A stretch of DNA of 64,000 nucleotides from Apoda limacodes. Taxonomy: Eukaryota > Arthropoda > Insecta > Lepidoptera > Limacodidae. The position numbers and the translations under genes are program-made. Positions 1-10,331 of the stretch are shown piece after piece. The stretch is taken from assembly GCA_946406115.1 (NCBI GenBank), contig OX291554.1, forward strand, positions 14,147,092 through 14,211,091, in the 5' to 3' direction. The notes below the pieces were generated by a model. The model did not search any database and had not been told where the DNA came from. It was given only the letters and a program-made list of their open reading frames with translations. Every line of letters starts with the position of its first letter. Positions within the stretch are counted from its first letter, which is position 1.

Positions 1-222
1 CTCGATTTTGCTCGATATTGATAACGGCAACAGATAGACGCCTAAAATATTTACAAAATATTTAGTTATATAGTTACTTTAAAAATAAATAATTAAATTA
101 AAATAAAAACAAAAATTCAAGGGGGGCTCCGATACAACAAACGTGATTTTTTTGGCTGTTTTTATAGATAATGGTACGGAACCCTTCGTGCGGCAGTCCG
201 ACTCGCACTTGGCCGATTTTTT
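1..222 (-). repeat. Lepidopteran AGGGTTCCG-type dispersed repeat, cut by the window start
   Basis: Read on the minus strand this begins AAAAATCGGCCAAGTGCGAG, continues through GAAGGGTTCCGTACC and reaches GTTGCCGTTATCAATATCG at the window edge. The same order of blocks is found in the full copy at 21254-21709, and partial copies lie at 12783, 22998, 35565 and 51285. I recognise the family as very common in Lepidoptera, but its class is not evident: no clear terminal inverted repeats and no coding capacity. It follows directly after the last codon of the transposase pseudogene at 221-1365, in the same orientation. Confidence 0.8.
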
Positions 223-1365
223 AGTATTTAATATAACCTCCATTATTTTCAATCACAGCAAGCAAGCGCCGCCGCTTAGATCTGACTATATTAGAACAGA
301 TATCTGTTCCTCTAATATTATTCCAAATTTCTAAACAGTGAGCCTCTAATGACTCTGTAGTTCTTTCATTTCGCATGTCTCATCTTTGCAATCAAACCCC
401 ATAGGTTTTCTGTGGGATTTAAATCTGGTGATTTTGCTGGCCAAGGAATAACATTAATGTCCGGGTGTTGAGTAAACCAATCCTGCACTATATGCGCTCG
501 ATGCACAGGACAGTTATCATGCATAAACTGTATTTGTGGCATATCAGCTAATGGATAAACACACCGCACTGTTGGCAACATGATCTTGTCTAAAACTTCC
601 ACATAATGTGAAGCTCTAGCGCGCCCTGCTATCGTGATTAATTCACCAGGACCAGCGGCAGTCATCCACCCCCACATATTTAGGGATGTCCGTCCAGATT
701 CCTTATTTGGGACAACATTTTGTTCTGCATAACGGGTTCCATTTCTGCGCCACGAATAAAGCCTCCCGTTTTCAGATGATACGAACGACTTCTCATCGGT
801 GAATATTGTGTGCTCCCAGTCAAAATCTTAATACTCCCTTGCAAACAACAATCTATTTTGTTTATGGGTATAAGTTATATATGGTTTTTTAGCTGGCTTT
901 CTGTGATGCAATCCTTCAATATGCAGAGCTCGACGAACTGTGTGTGTAGATGTATGAAACATGTGTCCAAACACAGCAGTCGGTATGAACCCATTGTTCT
1001 CGTATTGTTCCACCATGAATCTTCTTTGAGTCGCAACAATGTGCCGCGGGCGTCCACTTCGAGGTCGAGTTGATAAACTCCCCTCTTCTTGGTTTCGCGA
1101 GACCCAACGCTTTACGGTAATCCACTAAAAACCAAATAGCCAGATTAAAATAAACATTTTTCAAACTACTGAAATTATATTTTAAATTTTTTTTAGAAAT
1201 TTACTTACAAAAAAGCGTGGTGTTCAAAAATTATGCTATAACATTAACATCAAATAAAATACTTACGGTAAAACCAGTCTCATTGCAAATTTGAGATATA
1301 TTGTAACCCATATTATGTAGTTCTATAATACGCATCCTCTCTTGAATATTAATATTATACTGCAT
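221..1365 (-). pseudogene. Tc1/mariner-type transposase (DD35E), intron-containing, broken
   Basis: Cut-and-paste DNA transposase remnant. Exon 1 is 1267-1365, starting at the ATG whose product begins MQYNINIQERMR, the first helix-turn-helix. A 142-bp intron (1125-1266) has a GTAAGT donor and TTTTTAG acceptor. Exon 2 resumes with WITVKRW and a GRPRH-type hook. The catalytic triad is visible: FTDEKSF, HDNCPVH and SPDLNPTENLWG, with 35 residues between the second D and the E. Breaks: an in-frame TAA near 829-831, where the copy at 12907-13589 has a Phe codon, and a one-base frame change near 366 after MRHAK. The final frame ends at 221-223. Length fits a Tc1 transposase of about 340 residues. 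It is not functional as it stands. Confidence 0.85.
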
Positions 1366-1926
1366 ATTATTTTTAGCAAAGAAATTTAACAAAAACATAA
1401 AACATTCTTATTAACACAAGCACCTACAGTAACTCATCCACAACGACAAAAAAAATGGCTACCTAAGTAATTACCGCATCTAACTTAATAGCTAAATGAA
1501 AACACCAAACAACCTTGTCAGCACATACCCCCAGAAACAAATCGGCAACGAACGAGAAACATTAAATGTCTACCTACGTAGTATCCGCATCTAACTTAAT
1601 AGCTATTACAAAATTGGTCTAAGCTGTTTAACGAAACAAAATATTCATAATTCGTAAAATGTAACAAAAACAAAAAGAAAGGCATAAGGTGAGATTCGAA
1701 TCCACAACCAATGAGTACACGTATAGATATGATAGGTCTATCCACTAGGCTACGGATACGTTAATTTTCTTAGTGAAATTATTATATAAAATATTAAATG
1801 TAACTAATATTACTCAGGTTCTACAAGACATATTACTTTATTTTTTTAAGTCTGTGAGTGACTACACCTCGCTGCCATTTTATTTTGTTTTGAAATTCTA
1901 TATGGTTTTCTGCAACTAACCGTAAA
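1366..1926 (-). mobile_element. 5' non-coding part of the DD35E element
   Basis: This stretch upstream of the transposase start is shared almost base for base with 13590-14138, ending in both at GCAACTAACCGTA, so it belongs to the element. About 1440-1510 and 1545-1610 hold two diverged copies of a block containing CCGCATCTAACTTAATAGCT, an internal duplication also present in the second copy. A tRNA-like relic (1685-1760) lies inside it. I could not find terminal inverted repeats matching the other side. Confidence 0.65.
1685..1760 (-). repeat. tRNA-derived sequence inside the DD35E element
   Basis: On the minus strand an A-box-like TAGCCTAGTGG is followed by a B-box-like GATTCGAATC at tRNA-like spacing. 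The acceptor stem does not close (GTATCCG against ACCTTATGCC) and there is no clean T-stem, so it is not a working tRNA gene. The same relic occurs at the same place in the second copy (13892-13979). Confidence 0.6.
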
Positions 1927-3026
1927 TACAAATACTTGGGTTTTTTTTTAATTTTGTTTAGCTATTTGCTATTTTACTTTTTAATCGGCTTTGAAGAATC
2001 ATAGCTTGTTAACTTTCCTTAAGAATTGGGCTATCAAATACAATAGTAGATTATACAAGTGAAAATAAAGGGATTTTGATTCGAGGGACTACGTTGGATC
2101 GCGAGAGCAGCGAAGGATGCTAGAGTAGAATCCCGAGCGTAGCAAGGAATTCTAGAGTAGAATCCTGAGCGGAGTGAGAGTTACAAAGGACCGAGATGAA
2201 TTTTTTTTGACGTGTTTTATACTCTAATTTTTACAATTGACTGCGCGATAATAAAAAGTACTATTCTCAAATTTTGGTATTTATTCGGTAATTATTACCA
2301 GGTGGTAAGAGGACAGTGACATAAAACAACTACAATAACAAACAAAACAATTGTTTCAAATTCAAAATGTTTTTATTCACTCAGTAAGTAAAAGTGAGTT
2401 TTATTCACTGTTATGTTTTTATTCACTCAGTGAATAAAAGTGAGTTTTATTCACTGTTATCAATGAATAAAATGTCCTTTTTCGAGTGGCAATGGTAAAA
2501 AAAGCTTTTTTTCAAACTTTGTTACTCCCAGAGATTAGCGCGTTCTAACAAAAACGAACAAACTTATTAACTTTATTGTATTAGTATAGATTGTTTTAAA
2601 TACATTTATAAATTAATTTGAGTTTTTATATAAACTCGTACATATATTATGTAGTTAACTGAATTCAAACTGATGCAAAAAATCTTGTATTTCTTATTTT
2701 AAAAGCACAAAAAACCAAGAAACTTACATAATTTTTTTAAATAATATTTATAATCTTTATTAACTTGAAGTTTTGGTAATTAAGTAAGATCATATTCCCA
2801 ATTAGTACGAAAAAGCAAGTAAATTAAGTGTCTCAAATTTTCGCAATTCCAGAACAAAGGGTTCTTGGTCATTAAAGTTCAAATTAAAGAGCTATTAAGA
2901 CAAGATAAAATTACAATCAAACTTCTATAAAACAAAGTTTTTGACACGTTTTCTTTAAAAATATCTAATATATAAATATATTAGCGTAGCTCAAAAACGG
3001 CTCTTACGGTGTGGACAAAATGTATT
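1927..3026. other. AT-rich stretch with two short tandem repeats
   Basis: No gene seen. At about 2100-2175 a motif of the form CTAGAGTAGAATCC(C/T)GAGCG is repeated twice, a type of degenerate tandem I recognise from Lepidoptera. At 2368-2459 a 46-bp unit occurs twice. The rest is unassigned AT-rich DNA. Confidence 0.5.
2368..2459. repeat. 46-bp tandem duplication
   Basis: Two adjacent units starting TGTTTTTATTCACTCAGT and ending TTTTATTCACTGTTA differ at only a few bases. Each contains a partly palindromic TTCACT...AGTGAA core. A simple local duplication. Confidence 0.75.
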
Positions 3027-3202
3027 AAAATTAAATTAAAATTAAAATTAAATTCATTTATTTCAACAATCAGGGATCAGAATGTGTGATACATAAATTA
3101 TTACATTATTTTACAGTAATAGGTATACAATAAAATAAAATAAAATAAACATAAAATAAAAATAAAAATGTCACGTTAATTCCAAATTTCAATAAATATT
3201 AA

Positions 3203-5496
3203 TTATTTAGTCAGTACATGAACCATTGCAGCATGGTTCATATACTGACAGTCAAATCTCTCAGCGAATACTTTCAGGATACTGCTCTGGCCGCCACGAA
3301 CCCTGCGCACCAGGGTTGTACACCGCTTACGCATGGTTGTATAAAAACAACCCACGCGGTATTCGGCAAACATCCCTGATGCACTGCAAAATCGAGGCAG
3401 CCCCAGCAGCACCCTGAACGCATTATTATATTGCACTCTTAAGGCGCTGTACTGTTTTTTTGTAAAGTCGGCCCACAGGCTACTCGTGTAGAAGGACGTA
3501 CAAAATGCTCTAAATAGTGTAATTTTGACCTCCTCCGAACAACGAGTAAACCTGCGAGCAACCATATTTGCCCTTACAGAGAGCGCCCTCCGTTCCCTTT
3601 CAATGTCATCGTCATCCTTTAGGTTAGCAGTAACTAGGTGTCCAAGATATTTAAATTTTTTGACCCTCTTTAGAGGCATACCGTTAAGCTTAATTGATGG
3701 TATACTGTCTAGACATTTTCCAGCGACCCGAAAGACCATGCACTTACTCTTTTTCGGGTTGTACGATAGTCAATAACTAGCAGCATAGCGCTCACAAATA
3801 GCTATCAACTTAGACAACCCGCATGCAGACGCACTCAGCAGCACCATGTCGTCCGCGTAGCTAGTGTTATTCAGACATACGCCATCAAGATGACAACCGA
3901 CATGAGTGCTGCTGAGCTCCTCCAATAATGCGTTTACATATAGATTGAAGAGCTTAGGCGAGGTCAGCCCCCCCTGTCTCACCCCGCACTCCATCCTATA
4001 TGGGTCCGAAAAAACATTTGACCAACGAACGACGTTGAACTGGTTCAGTTGTCATAGAGGTGTTGCTTAGTTTTTTCCACGAGATGTTATAGGAAACCAA
4101 GTCAAACGCCTTTGAAAGGTCCAAAAAGCCTGCAAACACAGGCGTTTTACGGTCTGTGTAGTACTTAATAGTTTGCTTTAAACATAATATTGCTGTCTCC
4201 GTTGAGAATCCGGATTTGAAACCAAATTGGTTGTCATGGACATTTAGGTGTTTATCAAGCTCAGAATTAAGCAAACCATCGAGTACCTTAGCCAGGACAG
4301 TAGCTAACGAAATCGGCCTGTAATTATTTTTATCACTAATGTCAACAGTTTTACACTTTACAGTTGGCACCACCACAGTCTTTATCATATCTGCTGGTAG
4401 GTAAGATTGTCGCACACATAATGTGTAAAACGTCGCCAGTACTTCAGGCAGATGAGACCCAGCATATTTCAGGTGCTCAATGCTCAGTTCATCATGCCCT
4501 GGAGATTTACCACGAGACATCGAATTTACAACATTCCTGACCTCATCGGCCGTAAACATCGGCACCTAGCTCACGTCCATATTGTCCCGTCCCGCACTGC
4601 GACTCAGACTGTGACATATCCTTGAACATATCCGCTATGCGCTTTGGATCGCTGACGTCATTAACACTCACAGGGATACTTGGCTTGTGCTTAAACTTAT
4701 TAGTATGCTTCCAAAAATTTTTGAAATCGTGCTTAACATGGTATTTCGCGAGCTTGTCCATTTTTAGTTGCTTTTTATTATTTTGACACCACTTTAGTCG
4801 TGATTTAAAAATCTTACGGCTTTCTTGCATCTCATGCCAGATACGACCCGATTTTGGTTTGCCATTAAGTGCCCATAATTTAAACTTATTCCTAGCATCC
4901 GTATGAGTCTCACTGACATACCTATTCCAACCAATAACAGGTTTATATTTATTTTTATGACGGCTTCCTGAATGACTCTCGGAAGCTGCATAAGCTAACG
5001 CACATACAATTTCGTTATACAACTTGTCAATAAAATATCTGTGGTTTAAATCATTACAGTTATCACTAGTGCTTGCACTTAGTTCATTTGGAAATTTAAT
5101 TAGTCCTAATTTTTGCTGACACAACATATTATACGATTTTAACTGATCGGGTTTTCTTTCTCCCCATCTTACTTTAATACCTACTTCTTTATGACCATAC
5201 ACAACTTTTGGTTGTAAGGTATCCAACTTACATTGTATTATTAGAGGAAAATGATCAGACCACAGAACTTCATATATAATATTTACACTACTAATAGTCT
5301 GCATGGACTTAGTCACAATGCAATGGTCTAGCCAACGCCTAGATCCATTAGCTTCACTTATAAAACTGCCTGACAATAATCCTAACATATCAATATCTGC
5401 ACAAATCAGCTCATATTCAGTACAAAAACTATTTAGCTCCTTATAAAAGGGCTCAGATGGATGGGCTGGGGTTAAAACTAACAAAGGTATGTACAT
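3203..5496 (-). pseudogene. LINE ORF2: truncated endonuclease plus reverse transcriptase
   Basis: Remnant of the enzyme that nicks target DNA and copies the element RNA. The open frame from 5496 enters the AP-endonuclease domain already at the AHPSEPFYKEL block (normally just after GDFN), so the N-terminal half including the first catalytic residues is gone. The end of the domain is present (RRWLDHCIV, SDHFPL). RT motifs follow: SPGHDELSIEHLK, NYRPISLA, DNQFGFKSGFST, FLDLSKAFD, VRQGGLTSPKLFN, and SYADDMVL with the catalytic DD. A frame change and apparent deletion lie near 3995-4060. The C-terminal part (3203-3739) includes KFKYLGHLVT and SLWADFTKKQYSALRVQYN. Confidence 0.8.
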
Positions 5497-5499
5497 ATA

Positions 5500-6730
5500 T
5501 TACACATGACGAGCAGAATTAGTGCCGAAGGCGGTAAACTTATCATTACCGCTCGATATCTTCCGCTGGAAATTTACGAAACGCCTGAATATAATACCTT
5601 TAGGCCTTTGTCATCCAAGAACATAGGTAATTTGTGTTCCGAAACAAAGAACTAGTATGCATGATAATCTATTTCTTGTTTTAAAGTTATTTTCTCGAGG
5701 CTTATTTCCTGCGTTTTCTTGTAGATGTAATCAGTTATGTCTGTCTCTATGGTTTCTTTGTGAACATTAGTTATAAAGATAGGCACCTTTTTCTCCGCGG
5801 CTTTGAATTTTCCCTCATTATCCCTGCTGATGCCTGTAATTCCTATGTAACGGTATTTTGCCAAACTTTTATGCTTAGGTTTAGATACTTTTTGCCACCC
5901 TTCATTGTTGTCTACAGATTCATTAGTTGGTTGCATTGCGGCGAAACTCAGCTGCGCGCACAAGGCTAGCTCAGACGGTGCTTGTGACGTCGACGCAGCC
6001 CGCTTAGAACAGATTGCAATCGCGCACGGACTAGGCACGTGACGCTCGGTCCTCGACGCGTTGCAGGCGGCGTTAGCTGTAGTGAATGCGGTGATTAAGG
6101 TGGGAGTGCGCGCGGAAGAGCTGCGGTATACGGGCCGCTGGGTACTCACGGGCTACGGGGTATGCACGGGCTGCGGGCGGATGGAGTGCTATGACGGGTA
6201 GTTGGTGACTCATTCGGCGACGACTCAGGCTCAGCTGAGTCGCTTACAATTTTTGCATCTACCTTCAATTTCTCTTTGTATTTCTTGTCGTTTGAAATAC
6301 ATTCGAATGACTGTTGATTATCTTGCTCGGTGTTGTTTAGCGACGAGTTATGTATATGTGGAATTCCCATAGGTCCACTATCAAGTAGCCATGCTCCTCG
6401 TCTTTGGTTCACATTGTAAGCAGATGCAGGCGGTTACGAATCATTTTTCAACTGTAATAGATTTCATTTTACTCAATTCAGTTTGATTTAAAGACATTAA
6501 CAATATCAGCCAGGTTCCTTTCGTCCTTTCCCTTATTTTTACGCTTTATTTTTAGTAGGGATCGTTTCAAACAGAAACGTTTTCGACTTTTGGATTTCTT
6601 CGCTAGAGAACGAGGAAATACATATCCGCACCAGTGTTTCTTCGTCGATTACAGATACTTTATTTTGAATATATGACAATATTTCGTCAATCACTATATT
6701 ACACACGTTACACTTTAGTACATTTGCCAT
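5500..6730 (-). pseudogene. LINE ORF1 (nucleic-acid-binding protein) remnants
   Basis: Starts at the ATG giving MANVLKCNVCNIVIDEIL, with a short Cys-containing N-terminus like that of lepidopteran LINE ORF1 proteins, then passes through several frames. The central low-complexity Ser/Pro/Thr/Ala part is at 5850-6412. The C-terminus (IGITGISRDNEGKFKAAEK and a YHAY block) is interrupted by TAG at about 5649-5651 and a frame change, and ends at a TAA at 5500-5502. ORF1 proteins coat the element RNA. No RNA-binding zinc knuckle is visible. The ORF1 end lies only a few bases before the truncated endonuclease, so an intervening segment has been deleted. Confidence 0.65.
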
Positions 6731-7003
6731 AATTACCACGATACGCACTTCACGTTTTGTTTCGTAGGTATAATAACGCGACCGTCTCTCAGAGGAGAAG
6801 CGAGCGCGTGACTGATAAGGATTGGTTTTTTTTTTTCAAGTTTATCTTTATAGTTGTATTTATTGGGAAAACCCGATTTTTTTAAAACATGTTTTTTATA
6901 TGACAAATATTTTTTATTAATGTCTTTATTTATTATAAGATTTTTCCAATTCATGCTCAGAGATATTTTTTATGATAATACTACATTATATCATAAATTT
7001 TAA
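6731..7003. other. Region upstream of the LINE, no gene recognised
   Basis: Probably LINE 5' leader or flanking DNA. A 73-residue Lys-rich reading frame on the minus strand here has no family resemblance I can name and is likely chance. Confidence 0.35.
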
Positions 7004-7172
7004 TCCATACTTATATAGAAAACGTGAAAGTAACTTGTTCTGTCTGTCTGTTACCTTTTCCCGCTTAAACCGCTGTACGGATTAAGATTAAATTTGGCAT
7101 GGATTTGGTTGGGTTATTTTTTTCTATAATTGAGGAGTTACCGTAGAAATCGTACACCGATAACCGAATAAA
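7004..7172 (+). mobile_element. Helitron-like non-autonomous element, 3' truncated
   Basis: Starts A|TCCATACTTATATAG and continues with the GTCTGTCTGTTACCTTTTC and CCGCTGTACGGATT blocks, like the complete element at 60726-60977 and common lepidopteran elements of this type. The CACCGATAACCGAAT block is the last that matches; the 3' hairpin and CTAG end are missing. Helitrons move by rolling-circle replication using a protein supplied elsewhere. Confidence 0.65.
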
Positions 7173-7399
7173 AGGCCTGCATGTCTTGTCTATATTAGTT
7201 GTCATATTTATTTTCAGCTCCACTGTAGAGGAACAATGTGCCTAGTGTGAGTTTTCAACGCTACTATTGCGTTCGCTTCTACGAAATACATGTATAAAAA
7301 AAGGAAGTAGCGCCTCTTGCGGACGCGTTTTGAGACGGTTTTTTCTCATAGGACTTTTAATGAATACGCGAAGTGATAGTAGTGTAACAAGCAAAAACT

Positions 7400-7566
7400 T
7401 GGTGGAAACCTTTTTTGTAAATACATACATATTATACATAAAATAACACCCACGCTCAAGTCAAAAACAAACATTTATCACAAAAAGGTTTGGCTTGAGT
7501 GGGAATTGAACGATTTAGCTGTTGGGTCATTAGATACTCTCTGAGCTACAGGGCTGTCGCTGACTG
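7400..7566 (-). mobile_element. tRNA-headed SINE
   Basis: On the minus strand a tRNA-like head carries an A-box-like TAGCTCAGAGAG and a B-box-like GTTCAATTCCC. It is followed by a body with GACTTGAGCGTGGGTG and TATGTATGTATTTAC. The body matches that of the SINE at 58930-59189, but the head is different. SINEs are copied by LINE reverse transcriptases and transcribed by RNA polymerase III from the A and B boxes. Confidence 0.65.
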
Positions 7567-8559
7567 ATAAGATGAATTATATGTATATGTCGCAGGCAAA
7601 TCGTATAATCCGCCGTTTCATAATATGCCTAGGTAGATCGTAGAGTATAGAATAGAAATTATCATATAACTGAACAGATTATTATATGAAGCTTGGCTGG
7701 AACGCTCCGCTCGCTTCGCTCGTTCCGCATCTACGTTTACAGAAGAGAAACTGAACCTTACCTAACGTACATGACTTATACAGTGCGATTTTTGTTCCTT
7801 TCGTTTCCATACTTTACGATCTGCCTAGGCATACATATATACAAACTTTTAGACAAAAAAAAACAAACCGCTTCAAAAACATCCTCGCCAGTTCCAAATT
7901 GACATCATTTTTTTTTCTCTAAATCTTCTTCTAAATCTCTTTTATGTAAAGTAAGTATCAAAATAAAATGTTTTAATTCAGTTAATTTAAAAAAACCTGT
8001 AAATACCGCCTGTTATTTATGTCTCTCACGTATAATTTATAATGAATAAAAAATATTTTCACTATGAAGTTTAAACAAATCATGAAATCATAAATTACTT
8101 ATTAATTATTTAACCCTATATACATAACTTACCTATTACAAAATGATATTTATATTAATAAATTTTATATTTAGATTTTTGAAATTGTTCAATAAACTTA
8201 ATATAAAAATATGTATATGAATTTATAATATATTTTAATAGAATAAGGTGGCATAATTTATTTATAATACATACATAGGTACAAGAGAATTTCTTTGGAA
8301 AAATAAAGATGGGGTTTCCAACTTTACGACTTTCCCTTTTTATCTTAACGATGTAGATACCAGTAGGTGTTGAATAAGCCCTTTCAACAAAAGAAAAGGA
8401 CCCATGTATTCGTCTTTATTTCAAACCATATATTTATTATTTTATCTCTAATATATTTTCGGAATTTAATAGATGAATAAAACGAGAAATAAATATTTTT
8501 AAAATGTTAATATTTATATGAATATGGTAAAACATAAGCCTATATTTGTTTTATCAGTG
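7567..8559. other. AT-rich, no feature recognised
   Basis: Includes a small GC-richer spot around 7690-7730 (GCTCCGCTCGCTTCGCTCG). Otherwise AT-rich. The longest open frames are short and lack family motifs. Confidence 0.4.
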
Positions 8560-8735
8560 TGTTATTAAATTACACAAGCTGACCGGGCAGACGTTGTCCT
8601 CAATGATACCGACTGCAGCGCCATCTGCCGGGCTGATTTGTGAATCTAAACCATCCTGGGCGCCACCCAAACGCATACAAAAAAAATCATTCATATCGGT
8701 CCAGCCGTTTAGGAGGAGTACAGTGACATACACAC
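8560..8735 (+). repeat. Lepidopteran dispersed repeat (GGTCCAGCCGTTTAGGAGGAG type)
   Basis: Blocks GCTGACCGGGCAGACGTTG, CTGATTTGTGAATCTAAACC, CCACCCAAACGCATACA and TCGGTCCAGCCGTTTAGGAG follow in the order I know from a repeat common in moths and butterflies, near the 3' end of a retroelement. A short tail with ACATACACACGTACAG follows. Confidence 0.65.
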
Positions 8736-8815
8736 GTACAGTAGGGGTGAGGCGTATATACGCAACCAGGTTTCAAAACTTGGTTTCTGCCAAAAGGTTT
8801 ACAGCCCTGGTTTAT

Positions 8816-9040
8816 GTCAAAAACTTGCAAGTCTGGCGCGGGGCTGTGACGCCTTGGTGCGGCAAAATGTGGGACGTTGTGGCTTGCGAGAGCCAAGTAC
8901 GCTCGCGGCGCGCGGCTCAGAGCGCCCGGACAGCGACAGGGCTCCCTTTGCGAGTGCGTCCAAGTGCGACCAAGTGCGACCCTTAATCCAAACACGCCGG
9001 CTCCGGCCTCGGCGGAATTCGGATGTGTTCGGCACAACAC
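8816..9040. other. CpG/GC-rich patch of unknown identity
   Basis: A sharp rise in GC and CpG in AT-rich surroundings (GGCGCGGGGCTGTGACG, CGCGGCGCGCGGCTCAG) leaves four overlapping frames open on both strands. Multi-frame openness is what stop-poor GC-rich DNA gives by chance, so no product is called. It could be a host first exon or promoter, or the 5' leader of an unrecognised retroelement. GTGCGTCCAAGTGCGACCAA contains a short internal repeat. Confidence 0.35.
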
Positions 9041-9159
9041 GTGTTTTTATGCCAGTTGTGTGTCATCCCATTACCAAGGTACGTTTGTGCCATCTAAAAT
9101 ACCTTATACTAATGCAAATAAAGTGCACAGTCGTGAAAATCATTAACGTCCTTTAACTT

Positions 9160-10044
9160 CTTATTAGTTAATCATAATCTAACGTAAGAGGTTACTGAGA
9201 GTGAACTTTTCATAGATTTATTCAATATGTTTGTGATTGTTGTGTTTATATTTTATTGGGCAAAGTTATTTTATTTAGGCATAAGTGTGTAGTTCAAGCA
9301 TGCCTCCAAAAACAGTATGGCTTGGGACCATTTTGTAGATAATGTTTATGATTATGGTGTAAAAGCATCATATTATAAGTCAGGGGTATCAAAACTATGT
9401 AGGTACAATGAAAAAATTTGTTAGTTTGGTGGCAAGGGAACGAGAATAGTGTTAGCTTACAGCAGAATAACAATAAAAAAAAGTATGTAAATAGATAAAA
9501 AAAAACAAAAAAACATTATTGAAAAAATAAATAAATAAACAAAAATGTTAAAAATTAAAAAAATATGATGTTCCTATGTAAATAGATAATGCCATGTATA
9601 TAAAATGACTTGAAATCTCTTAACTACGCCAGCTTAGTTGAATATTATAGGTTCGACTTCCATATGTAATGTAAATGCCTACACCTTTAGGTGTTTACCT
9701 ATACTACTAATAAACATGAATGAAATTTATTGAATCATCTATTATTTTCTCAGCAGCTGATGAAAATAAACCGTGATTTCATTACGCGCGGAACTACATT
9801 AAGAAATAAAATTAAAAAAGGAATGCTGTGAATCTCGTACTCACACATTAACATTATCAGAACTGTCAATAATATTAACCTTAAGTCGACGAAATTAGGT
9901 TTAGTTTTCTTTATACTAACTACTGGAACCAGTTTCTTTAAACCGTTCTTATTTCTTTTGGTTTCTTAACCTAACAAATTAATAAGGTGTAAACTGCATT
10001 GTCGTTCTACATACGTATTGTTTATTTCGCAGTAAGTATTGTCT
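9160..10044. other. AT-rich, no gene recognised
   Basis: Low-complexity A-rich DNA around 9465-9560 (AAATAAATAAATAAAC type) and unassigned sequence. No coding or RNA feature seen. Confidence 0.4.
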
Positions 10045-10115
10045 GCCCGGTGGTGTGATTGATAGGCGATGCGACATTAACTGGCAAGCCTATGGTTCAA
10101 ATCACGCTACAACCG
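10045..10115 (+). repeat. tRNA-like SINE head fragment
   Basis: GGTGGTGTGATTGATAGG (A-box-like) followed by CTATGGTTCAAATCACGCTA (B-box core GGTTCAAATC) at tRNA-like distance. There is no closed acceptor stem, so this is read as a SINE head, not a tRNA gene. Confidence 0.5.
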
Positions 10116-10300
10116 TTTTGAGTATTTTTGTTAGGAATTACTTTTTTTTATGTTTTGACATCTAGTACTCTCTAAAAAGGACCAATTGGTATGAGAACTT
10201 TTTGTTTTGTTTGCAAGGATTAAAACACATGCAATCTAATAAAAATGGTTTTTGTTAACATTTTATAAATAATGTTTTTGATAGATGTCTCTTTTTTCGA

Positions 10301-10303
<3 letters not shown>

Positions 10304-10330
<27 letters not shown>
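10304..10330. repeat. (AT)n microsatellite
   Basis: Uninterrupted TA dinucleotides directly beyond the 3' poly(A) end of LINE copy A, probably at the target site. Confidence 0.85.

Positions 10331-10331
<1 letters not shown>

Larger units (their letters stand above)
3027..6730 (-). mobile_element. Non-LTR retrotransposon (LINE), two-ORF type, decayed
   Basis: Contains ORF1 remnants (5500-6730) and an endonuclease/reverse-transcriptase ORF2 (3203-5496). On the minus strand it ends in a 3' tail of repeated TTTAATTTTAA-like units at 3027-3055 rather than a plain poly(A). Layout and motifs place it in the Jockey/CR1/L2 group of LINEs; I cannot fix the clade. It has internal deletion, stops and frame changes. 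A second fragment of the same kind lies on the plus strand at 43640-43870. Confidence 0.8.

Noticed and set aside
1685..1760. Functional tRNA gene on the minus strand
   Set aside because: A and B boxes are recognisable but the acceptor stem does not pair and the T-stem is imperfect; the same relic recurs inside a transposon copy.
2368..2459. CRISPR-like or regulatory repeat array
   Set aside because: Only two adjacent units without spacers; the genome is eukaryotic, so a CRISPR array is not expected.
6733..6954. Lys-rich 73-codon gene on the minus strand
   Set aside because: AT-driven composition, no homologous motif, lies upstream of a LINE ORF1.
8687..9156. Several overlapping proteins on both strands in the GC-rich patch
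   Set aside because: Multiple mutually exclusive frames are expected when GC content lowers stop density; no motif in any of them.
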